From positions 124,001 through 188,000 of the forward strand of contig JAJFLU010000043.1 in assembly GCA_021772515.1 (NCBI GenBank): DNA of 64,000 nt, given 5' to 3'. This DNA comes from Opitutales bacterium. Lineage in GTDB: Bacteria > Verrucomicrobiota > Verrucomicrobiia > Opitutales > UBA2987. The notes beneath the pieces are model-generated. The model searched no databases, was not told the DNA's origin, and saw only the letters and a program-made list of their open reading frames with translations. The position numbers and the translations under genes are program-made. This document shows positions 9,040 to 16,072 of the stretch, piece after piece. Positions within the stretch are counted from its first letter, which is position 1. Every line of letters begins with the position of its first letter.

Positions 9040-9891
9040 TTAGGTCGGTTCCCTCCTCCGCAAAAACAAAAATCGATCCCTACCACCGAGGTCTTTTTTC
9101 GACTCGATTTCGGAAAATCCCGCTTTGGCTGCTATTTCAGTGAGAAAACCGTGTTGTTCGGGGCCGGTTTCAAGGGCGACAAGTCCTTCGGGTGAAAGAA
9201 AGGACGCCACCCCCTCAATTATCTTTTCCAGATCGGCAAGGCCCGAATTTTCAGCCACCAACGCTGTGCGAGGTTCATGCTCGCGGACTTCCGGCTGGGC
9301 GCTCTCCCATTCCTCTTTGCCCAGATAGGGAGGATTGGAAATAATGAGAGAGTATTTCCCCTCCAAACGCTCGAACCAATTAGACAGGATCGTCTCGACG
9401 CGCCCCGCTAGCCCAGCGGCGGCAATATTCTCATTGGCCAATTCCAGAGCGCGGGCGCAATTATCGACGGCTAAAACATTCGCTTGAGGATAGTGTCGGG
9501 CCAATGCCAACGCCAGTGCTCCGCTGCCCGTGCCGAGATCAAGAATCGATTGGGGGGACTCCGTCAGTTTCCCAGTGACCATCTCCACCATCTCCTCGGA
9601 TTCCGGGCGGGGAATCAAGGCCCGGTCATCGATTTTCAGATTACTGTTAAAAAAATCCGTTTCACCAATGATGTATTGCAAGGGCTCACGCCGCGAACGC
9701 CTTGCCACAAGTGGCCGCAAGGTATCGAGAATACCCTCACTCATCGGCTGCTCAAACCGCAGGTATAGATCCAGCCGCTTGCATTCCAGCACATGGGCAA
9801 AAAGCAATTCGGCATTCAGGCGCGGATTTTCCAGACCTTTCGCCTCGAAAAAGCGGGCTGTCTTGTCGAGCACTTCAAGTAGGGTTTGCAT
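9040..9891 (-). CDS. prmC: Peptide chain release factor N5-glutamine methyltransferase
   Basis: PrmC methylates the glutamine of the GGQ motif in release factors using S-adenosylmethionine. The 283-residue protein has the N-terminal helical domain, the linker IPRPESE (about residues 94-100), the SAM-binding motif DLGTGSGALAL (118-128) and the NPPY catalytic motif (186-189). The start is set at the ATG giving MQTLLEVLDKTARFF; thirteen further upstream residues in the same frame look non-conserved. In many bacteria prmC directly follows prfA. Here the two lie on the same strand but a sigma/anti-sigma pair and a YHS gene separate them by about 1.9 kb. Confidence 0.95.
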   Translation of the reverse strand: MQTLLEVLDKTARFFEAKGLENPRLNAELLFAHVLECKRLDLYLRFEQPMSEGILDTLRPLVARRSRREPLQYIIGETDFFNSNLKIDDRALIPRPESEEMVEMVTGKLTESPQSILDLGTGSGALALALARHYPQANVLAVDNCARALELANENIAAAGLAGRVETILSNWFERLEGKYSLIISNPPYLGKEEWESAQPEVREHEPRTALVAENSGLADLEKIIEGVASFLSPEGLVALETGPEQHGFLTEIAAKAGFSEIESKKDLGGRDRFLFLRRREPT

Positions 9892-10005
9892 GACAAGACC
9901 GTTGATGCGGGAGCGTGGACGCCTTTTCAATGCAATTGTTAATTTCTATTGTAAGGAAACTGCATCCTTGAAAGACTAAGAGGCAATTGATTACGGAATT
10001 TCAGG

Positions 10006-10302
10006 ATGTTGAAGAATTTGTACATTAAAATAATCGCCAAATTCACACCAAATTGTGATGAATTGGCAAAGCTCTCATCCGAGGCCATGGAGAGAAAACT
10101 TTCTCTTAAAGAACGCATCCTGGTTCTTCTTCACGGCACAGTCTGCACTTGGTGTAAACGCTATGACGGCCAATTGCAGACGATCCATGAAACCGTGCAG
10201 GGAAAAGGAGAGGATGTCTGCGATAATCCCGAGGTCTGCATGTCGTCCGATGGCAAGGACCGCCTCAAGGAACTGCTCAAAAACAAAGACAGTAGCGAAT
10301 AA
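10006..10302 (+). CDS. Small zinc-binding anti-sigma-factor-like protein
   Basis: A 98-residue soluble protein with a putative zinc site: Cys17 in PNCDEL, then His43, Cys47 and Cys50 in HGTVCTWC, the HxxxCxxC signature of zinc-binding anti-sigma (ZAS) domains. There is no membrane segment, so it would act in the cytoplasm. The C-terminal half is charged and carries two further cysteines (DVCDNPEVC). The adjacent convergent gene encodes an ECF sigma factor of a type usually paired with such short ZAS proteins, so a role as its anti-sigma partner is a reasonable inference. The unusual point is the tail-to-tail orientation, with 29 bases between the stops. Confidence 0.72.
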   Translation: MLKNLYIKIIAKFTPNCDELAKLSSEAMERKLSLKERILVLLHGTVCTWCKRYDGQLQTIHETVQGKGEDVCDNPEVCMSSDGKDRLKELLKNKDSSE

Positions 10303-10331
10303 GCTGCGTCCGGCTTCCGCCCACTGTCTGT

Positions 10332-10967
10332 CTATAACGGATCGCTGGGGGCAAACCAATGCACCTCCAGACAACGGCGCAATGCCATACGCGCACGATG
10401 GAGTATCGTCCAAAGATTTTGCCGGGATATCCCCACCATCTCGCAGATTTCGGGACTCGAAAAACCATCTACCTCCCGCATGATGAACACTTGCTTGATT
10501 TTTTCGGGCAATTGATTGGAACAGGACCGAAATTGCTCCCAAAATTCTTTGCGGTCCAAATTGGCCAACTGCTCCGGTCGCCATTCGGAGGGATACTTGT
10601 TCGATTCCTCTTTCCAATGGCCATTTTCCTGAAACATCTCACTGGCCTCACCATCATAGAAGGTTGTCAGATCGCTAAAATTGCTCCAGCGGGAACTCTT
10701 GCGGTAATGGTCGATTATCTTGTTTTTAAGAATACCCGTGAGCCAGGTTTTTACCGAGGCGCGGCCCCCGAATCGGTCGAGCGCCTTGATGGCCGCAAGA
10801 AAGGTATCCTGCACCAGATCCTCCGCTTGGGCCGCATCGTGTACGCGGTATTGGGCATAACGAAACAGTGCATCTCCGTAATCGTCAACCCATGTAGCCG
10901 GGTCGAGCCCGTCCGGGGACTGGGATTCTTTCCCGGTCCCTTTCGATTTGTCCTTTAAATCCGCCAT
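10332..10967 (-). CDS. ECF-family RNA polymerase sigma factor
   Basis: A 211-residue group IV sigma factor. Region 2 is visible at about residues 30-95 (YRVHDAAQAEDLVQDTFL, RFGGRASVKTWLTGILKNK, the -10-binding part). A longer than usual linker contains FYDGEASEMFQENGHW. Region 4 starts near residue 150 (LPEKIKQVFIMREVDGFSS, EICEMVGISRQNLWTILHRAR) and ends in a conserved CLEVHWF tail. The GISRQNLW and CLE.HWF features are those of an ECF group I know to be followed by small zinc anti-sigma proteins. Here the candidate partner lies opposite and downstream. The divergent YHS-domain gene at 11194 is a possible regulon member, but I cannot identify a promoter motif that proves it. Confidence 0.9.
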   Translation of the reverse strand: MADLKDKSKGTGKESQSPDGLDPATWVDDYGDALFRYAQYRVHDAAQAEDLVQDTFLAAIKALDRFGGRASVKTWLTGILKNKIIDHYRKSSRWSNFSDLTTFYDGEASEMFQENGHWKEESNKYPSEWRPEQLANLDRKEFWEQFRSCSNQLPEKIKQVFIMREVDGFSSPEICEMVGISRQNLWTILHRARMALRRCLEVHWFAPSDPL

Positions 10968-11193
10968 TCCAGTATTTCGCCACGCGATTTAAAAAATACA
11001 TCAACCGCGTTCATCGTGAACAGTCTTCTAAAACTCGAAGAAGCTGTCAAGGTTCACCTCGATTCGGAGGCCAGGAAATTAGAAAAATGTCCAAATATGT
11101 AAGCCTCAGCAGAGTTTCCCGTCTAATTGGAAAAGAGAGCAGTCGCTCTAGAAAAAATAGCAATAAATCGATAAGCAAAGGACTCTTATTATT

Positions 11194-11727
11194 ATGAAAA
11201 TTTTTGAAAAAAGTTACCGATTACTCGGCGCCTTGGTGGTGGGAACCCTTCTATTGGCTGGATCGCCCGGAAGCCTGTTGGCAGAAGGTGAATCGGCCAA
11301 GCCGACGGTCAGCCTTTCGCAGAGATTGAATCATTACAACCTCGGTGATGGATCCGTGGCGTTGTCTGGCTACGATCCGGTTTCGTATTTCAACGCAGGC
11401 CCCCACAAGGGCCAACCAAACATCAAGAAACGATACAATGGCGTAAACTATCTCTTTGCCAACGAGGCCAACCGCAAATTGTTTGAGGCCGATCCGGAAA
11501 AATACGAGCCCGCCTACGGAGGCTGGTGCGCATGGGCCATGTTCGAGGGCAAAAAATACGAGGTCGATCCCGAAAACTACAAAATTGTCGATGGCCGGAA
11601 TCTGTTATTTTACAAAGGATGGACGGGAGACACTCTCAAAAAGTGGAACAATTTATCCGAGGAAAAAGGCGAAGTCTCTCTTACCAGAAGCGCCGACACA
11701 AATTGGGGTAAAACCATCGCGAAATAA
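11194..11727 (+). CDS. Secreted YHS-domain protein
   Basis: A 177-residue exported protein. A signal peptide is visible in the first 31 or so residues (hydrophobic run, then LLAEGES). The YHS domain follows: ALSGYDPVSYF, then the YLFANEANRKLFEADPEKY block and YGGWCAWAM. YHS domains are small modules thought to bind metal, often copper, and free-standing secreted forms are common beside metal or oxidative-stress genes. The gene is divergent from the ECF sigma gene across 226 bases. No clear ribosome binding site is seen closer than an AAAGGA about 11 bases before the ATG. Confidence 0.87.
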   Translation: MKIFEKSYRLLGALVVGTLLLAGSPGSLLAEGESAKPTVSLSQRLNHYNLGDGSVALSGYDPVSYFNAGPHKGQPNIKKRYNGVNYLFANEANRKLFEADPEKYEPAYGGWCAWAMFEGKKYEVDPENYKIVDGRNLLFYKGWTGDTLKKWNNLSEEKGEVSLTRSADTNWGKTIAK

Positions 11728-11783
11728 TCGCCCCATAGGCTCTAACATATGTTTTCCTCAAAAAACCGCGAACTCCAGCCTTA

Positions 11784-12875
11784 TTAATCGTCTGCCGGTT
11801 TAAGAATCTCTTTGATTTTGGCTTCCCTGTCGGCTAATTGGAGCGCCTCCAGCAACTCCTGGATTTCACCGTCCATGATCTGGGGAAGACTGTGCAGGGA
11901 AAGGCCGATTCGGTGGTCCGTCACCCTGCTTTGAGGGAAATTGTAGGTCCGAATGCGTTCCGAGCGATCACCCGTGCCCACCTGACTTTTGCGGTCGGCG
12001 GCATATTTGGCCCTCTCCTCCTCCTCCTTGAGCTTCAAAAGTCGTGCCCGAAGCACCTTGAGAGCCTTGTTCTTGTTTTTCAACTGCGAGCGTTCATCCG
12101 CGCAGGTCACGATAATGTTGGTCGGCAAATGTGTAATCTGCACCGCCGAATCCGTCGTATTCACGCTCTGGCCTCCCGGTCCGCTGGCGCGGCAAACGCT
12201 TATGTCGATATCCTTGGGATCGATCTGCACATCCACCTCCTCGGCCTCAGGCAAAACGGCCACGGTGGCTGCGGAGGTATGAATACGCCCGTTCGTCTCC
12301 GTAACCGGTATCCGCTGCACACGATGGACTCCACTCTCGAACTTGAGAGATTTATAGACGTCTTCTCCGCTGACCAAAAAGACGACTTGTTTTATACCGC
12401 CGCTCTCCGATTCACTGGCTCCGAGCGGCTCAATTTTCCACCCATGCACCTCGGCGAAACGGCAGTACATGCGGTAAAGATTACCCGCAAACAGGCTTGC
12501 CTCTTCCCCGCCCGTGCCAGCCCGAATTTCCATCACCGTATTGCGCGAATCGGAGGCATCGCTCGGAATCATGTCATGGAGGACTTCCTGGCGAACCTCC
12601 TCCATCTCTTTTTCAAGAACGGGCAATTCCTCGCGCGCAAGCTCGGCGAACTCCTCCTCGCTGGTCGGATCGTTGATAATCGCCCGGTTTTCCGCCAACT
12701 CCGATTGAAGGCTTGTCAACCGCTCATGGGATTCGAGCAGGCGATTGAGCTTCTGGTGCTCTCGCGAAAGATCGGCCGCCCTGCGTTGATCCTGAAAAAA
12801 ATCAGGCGCGGCCATGAGCGCGTCGATTTCATCGAAACGCCTTTGAAAAGGAGCGATATCGAATAGGGCATCCAT
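11784..12875 (-). CDS. prfA: Peptide chain release factor 1
   Basis: RF1 ends translation at UAA and UAG. The 363-residue protein has the RF1-type tripeptide PVT at residues 190-192 ([17 protein letters not shown]), which distinguishes it from RF2 (SPF type), and the peptidyl-tRNA hydrolysis motif GGQ at 234-236 ([11 protein letters not shown]). That glutamine is the substrate of PrmC, encoded about 2 kb downstream on the same strand. The start is the ATG giving [14 protein letters not shown]; a longer frame reaching 12953 adds 26 unconvincing residues. A terminator and candidate small RNA lie just upstream. Confidence 0.95.
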   Translation of the reverse strand: MDALFDIAPFQRRFDEIDALMAAPDFFQDQRRAADLSREHQKLNRLLESHERLTSLQSELAENRAIINDPTSEEEFAELAREELPVLEKEMEEVRQEVLHDMIPSDASDSRNTVMEIRAGTGGEEASLFAGNLYRMYCRFAEVHGWKIEPLGASESESGGIKQVVFLVSGEDVYKSLKFESGVHRVQRIPVTETNGRIHTSAATVAVLPEAEEVDVQIDPKDIDISVCRASGPGGQSVNTTDSAVQITHLPTNIIVTCADERSQLKNKNKALKVLRARLLKLKEEEERAKYAADRKSQVGTGDRSERIRTYNFPQSRVTDHRIGLSLHSLPQIMDGEIQELLEALQLADREAKIKEILKPADD

Positions 12876-12967
12876 ATTATTTCTCTCTTCAGGGCTAGGT
12901 AAAATAGCATCGGTTTGTCCCTTTCTCGGCAAGCGTTTTCTCCCTCCTGCCACAGGGCGACCTTGAA

Positions 12968-13011
12968 AAAATAGAGGCGGCTCCTCTCAGGGATAAAGAG
13001 TGAGCCGCCTC
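12968..13011 (-). terminator. Rho-independent terminator, leftward
   Basis: Two perfect 10-base arms (12974-12983 and 13002-13011, GAGGCGGCTC type) enclose an 18-base loop. On the minus strand the stem is followed by TATTTTTTC. The run of T is on the minus-strand side only, so it stops leftward transcripts. No protein gene ends there: it lies 5' of prfA and 3' of the candidate RNA. Confidence 0.75.
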
Positions 13012-13105
13012 ATTCAATTGCATTTCATCCTAGCGCCAACTAAATGAACCTGCAAAGTCATGACTTCCCAGCCTGCCAAGTTAGCAAGCTGTAAAGGTAG
13101 GTTAA
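12968..13105 (-). ncRNA. Candidate small RNA or prfA leader RNA ending in the terminator
   Basis: The 484-base gap between prfA and the next gene contains a leftward unit. A perfect TTGACA element is at 13134-13129, though only weak -10 matches stand at normal spacing. About 130 bases without a credible reading frame follow, then the strong terminator ending near 12968. Within it, arms CAGCTTGC (13093-13086) and GCAGGCTG (13078-13071) form an eight-pair hairpin with a seven-base loop, and AAGTCATGACTT (13068-13057) is a perfect palindrome. I do not recognise an SRP, 6S or known riboswitch core. It may be an independent sRNA or a terminated leader controlling prfA. Confidence 0.4.
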
Positions 13106-13277
13106 TCGATTAATATATCGTATTTTTTTGTCAATAAAATTTCAGCATTATTCTACTTTAAATAATTTTTCCAATAATTTCTCCCGATGAATCATAGGAG
13201 TAGGTTACGAAGGATTTTATTTCCGATTTTCACGATATACTCCAAAATCACCTTTCCTCGAAAGTCCCCTTTTTTGC

Positions 13278-13295
13278 CATTTCATTAATGAAATG
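13278..13295. promoter_or_regulatory. Perfect 18-base palindrome upstream of the S9 peptidase gene
   Basis: CATTTCATTAATGAAATG reads identically on both strands. It sits about 65 bases before the chosen ATG of the S9 peptidase and about 145 bases from the candidate small RNA promoter. It resembles a dimeric regulator operator, but no regulator can be named. Confidence 0.35.
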
Positions 13296-13359
13296 CTTTT
13301 CAAATCTACGACAATAACTGTTGTCCATTGCGGTCGAATACTATTTTGTCAGCAGCCTT

Positions 13360-15579
13360 ATGTTTGGCAAACAATTGATACTTCCTGCTCTTTTGGGCTT
13401 CCTCACAACCAACCTGTCTGCTGACATCCCTCTGGATTCCATACAGATAACTGATCTGCTGAAAGTACAGGTTCCGGGCTCCCCTCGAATTTCTCCCGAC
13501 GGAACAAATGTTATCTATACGGTAAGAGCGATTATCGAAAAGGAGGATGACGAGAAGGAGAAAAAATACTCCTATCAGACACAAATCTGGTTGGCGAAAA
13601 CAGATGGGAGCAGGCAGCCACGGCAATTGACCTATGCCGATACGGGGGCTTCGGAACCCGCCTGGCACCCTTCGGGAAAATACATTACCTTTGTTCGCAA
13701 AAAGGAGGAGCATACCCAAGTTTTCGCTTTGCCGCTGGATGGTGGAGAAGCATTTCCGCTGACAAAGTTTAAACATGGAGCCTCCGACCACAAGTGGTCC
13801 CATGATGGTAGCAGGCTCCTCTTTACCTCGACTCTCAAACACGAGGATATCCGCAAGGAATTAGCCGCGGCTGGAAGCGAAACTACACCCCCCTGGCCCG
13901 CCGAGCGCCCCAACCGCACCCTCGGTGACACGGCTCCGTGGGAGGACGATAAAGCGGAAAAACCTGCCTCCGAACCGGATGGCAGTATGCAGGAAATCCG
14001 GGAATGGCTGGCTAAAAATGATTCCAAAAATAATCCCCGAATCATTCACCGCACAGATTTGCAAGGGGAGCACGATCTCGAAAAAGCGCTCGAATACACC
14101 CACCTCTATACCATTACTTTCGATGCAGAAAATCCGACCGCCACGACGCACAATGAGCCTGTCGCCCTGACTTCGGGTTACTTTTCTTATGGTGAGGGCG
14201 AATGGGCATCGGACGGCGAGAGGATATTTTTCAGCGGTGCCAATCGAATCGATATCCACCCCGACCGCGATCTGGGCAACGATCTTTTCGTGGTCAACCG
14301 GGACGGTTCCAATTTTAATCGATTTCTGCACATCGATGGACAGATTTTATTCAGCCCCAAAGTTTCACCGGACGGCCAAACAATCGCCTTCCTCACAAAT
14401 CGAGAGGACGCCCTGTCCTACGCACAAATTACGATTGCCACTGTCGCCATAGATGGCTCGGGGGTAAATTGGGTCAGCGGTGAACTGGATCGGAGCGCCT
14501 CGGCATTGCAATGGTCCAATGACAGTCGGTCATTATACTTCACCGCTCCCTCCAACGGCGGATTTCCCCTCTACCGCTTTCAGATCGAATCGGGAAAAGT
14601 AAAAATGTTGACAGGGTTTGAAAGCGGCGTTCGATCCTTTCACGCACGATCGGGTTTATTGGCCTACGTTTTAACCGAAGTTTCCAATCCCTATGAACTC
14701 TACTTGGCAACCGAGCCGGGAGAAAATGCCCACCAAATCAGCAGTCACAATAGCGATTGGCTTCAAGACAAAAAACTCAGCTACCCGACAAAATCTTCCT
14801 TCCTCACCGATGATGGTTTCGAGATTGAATATTGGATAATGCCACCGACTGTTCAGGAGGAGGAAGAACGCTATCCATTGCTTTTGGAAATTCACGGTGG
14901 CCCCACCGCCATGTGGGGACCGGGCGAAAGTTCCATGTGGCATGAGTTTCAATTTTTTGCGGCTCGGGGTTTCGGCATCGTTTATTCCAACCCGAGAGGT
15001 TCTGGCGGTTACGGTGAAATATTTCAGCGGGGCAACTACCAAAATTGGGGTACGGGACCGACGGATGACGTTCTGGCGGCTGCCGACATTGCGGCCCAAC
15101 TGCCTTGGGTCGATCCAGACCGGCAGGTGGTCACGGGTGGATCCTATGCGGGATATTTGACGGCGTGGATAGTCACCCAAGACCACCGGTTCAAGGCTGC
15201 CGCGGCCCAGCGCGGAGTTTACGATCTCACGGTTTTTATGGGCGAGGGAAATGCCTGGAGGCTCGTCCCTTTTCAGTTTGGCGGTTACCCTTGGGAAACG
15301 GAAATCGACCCCATTCTGGAGGCCAATTCGCCAATCACCTTTGTCAATCAAATCCAGACCCCGCTGCTCATCATGCATTCCGATCTCGATCTTCGCACAG
15401 GAGTCAGCCAAAGCGAAATGCTCTATAAAAGCCTCAAAATTCTCGGCAAACCGGTGGAATATGTCCGCTACCCCAAGGCGGGTCACGACCTGAGCCGCAC
15501 GGGCGACCCCCGGCAAAGAATGGACCGAATTTTGCGAATCTACGAATTTCTCAAACGATATTCCGATCCCGAGAGTTGA
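13360..15579 (+). CDS. Secreted S9-family prolyl oligopeptidase/acylaminoacyl peptidase
   Basis: A 739-residue serine peptidase. The signal peptide is MFGKQLILPALLGFLTTNLSA or close to it. The N-terminal two thirds are a WD40/TolB-like beta-propeller with repeated SPDG, WSNDSR and DGSR motifs. The C-terminal alpha/beta-hydrolase domain has an intact triad: Ser595 in GGSYAGY, Asp677 in HSDLDLRTG and His709 in AGHDLSR. Such enzymes remove dipeptides or acylated residues from short peptides in the periplasm. The start is set at the ATG at 13360 because it begins the signal peptide; the frame is open to a TTG at 13321. A second, degenerate S9 gene lies 500 bases downstream. Confidence 0.92.
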   Translation: MFGKQLILPALLGFLTTNLSADIPLDSIQITDLLKVQVPGSPRISPDGTNVIYTVRAIIEKEDDEKEKKYSYQTQIWLAKTDGSRQPRQLTYADTGASEPAWHPSGKYITFVRKKEEHTQVFALPLDGGEAFPLTKFKHGASDHKWSHDGSRLLFTSTLKHEDIRKELAAAGSETTPPWPAERPNRTLGDTAPWEDDKAEKPASEPDGSMQEIREWLAKNDSKNNPRIIHRTDLQGEHDLEKALEYTHLYTITFDAENPTATTHNEPVALTSGYFSYGEGEWASDGERIFFSGANRIDIHPDRDLGNDLFVVNRDGSNFNRFLHIDGQILFSPKVSPDGQTIAFLTNREDALSYAQITIATVAIDGSGVNWVSGELDRSASALQWSNDSRSLYFTAPSNGGFPLYRFQIESGKVKMLTGFESGVRSFHARSGLLAYVLTEVSNPYELYLATEPGENAHQISSHNSDWLQDKKLSYPTKSSFLTDDGFEIEYWIMPPTVQEEEERYPLLLEIHGGPTAMWGPGESSMWHEFQFFAARGFGIVYSNPRGSGGYGEIFQRGNYQNWGTGPTDDVLAAADIAAQLPWVDPDRQVVTGGSYAGYLTAWIVTQDHRFKAAAAQRGVYDLTVFMGEGNAWRLVPFQFGGYPWETEIDPILEANSPITFVNQIQTPLLIMHSDLDLRTGVSQSEMLYKSLKILGKPVEYVRYPKAGHDLSRTGDPRQRMDRILRIYEFLKRYSDPES

Positions 15580-15599
15580 ACAGCCAACTTATTTGGCCT

Positions 15600-15869
15600 T
15601 TAAAGCATCCCGGTGATGGTCCGCTCGTATTCGGGGAAATACCTGCCGATTAGCGGTAGATCAAAACGCCCCAAAATCTGAGTATTGCTTTCTCGGGCCA
15701 ACAAAAACAGAAACGATTTTTCGATCAACACCTCCGGCGTAGTTTGCCCTCCGGAAAGCTTTTGATAATATGCCTCCGTCAACGAAACCTCATGGGTCGT
15801 CGTGCTGCCAGCTTCCACCGTCACCTCATAAGATTCCGGTCCCGATTTTTTAACAGTAATTTTCGCCAT
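15600..15869 (-). CDS. Small conserved hypothetical protein
   Basis: An 89-residue protein starting at MAKITVKK. It has a beta-rich N-terminal half (YEVTVEAGSTTTHEVSL), a middle SFLFLLARE segment and the ending GRYFPEYERTITGML. I recognise the general pattern as a small protein found in many Gram-negative bacteria, but no function is known to me. It has no signal peptide or membrane segment. It stands alone between two S9 peptidase genes on the opposite strand. Confidence 0.7.
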   Translation of the reverse strand: MAKITVKKSGPESYEVTVEAGSTTTHEVSLTEAYYQKLSGGQTTPEVLIEKSFLFLLARESNTQILGRFDLPLIGRYFPEYERTITGML

Positions 15870-16072
15870 CGCACCAACCTGCCGGATATGCGCCCTCGCC
15901 ACAAATAAAATCGCTTGATAAAACCGGCATTTCTGAATTAAATCTAGATGCAGCCAATATCAATGTGTTGATGAGCCCCACCACAAAGCTTTTCAAGCAT
16001 CGAGGATATCACAATCTACAACCGAACCCCGACTCTTTCCGAAATTAACGCTACAAATACCTCCACCCACCG

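Noticed and set aside
11838-12866. 342-codon rightward open frame over prfA
   Set aside because: It is antisense to a complete RF1 gene and shows no domain.
13012-13320. Possible rpmE or another small gene upstream of prfA on the minus strand
   Set aside because: All minus-strand frames are broken by stops and no CxxC ribosomal protein L31 motif appears.
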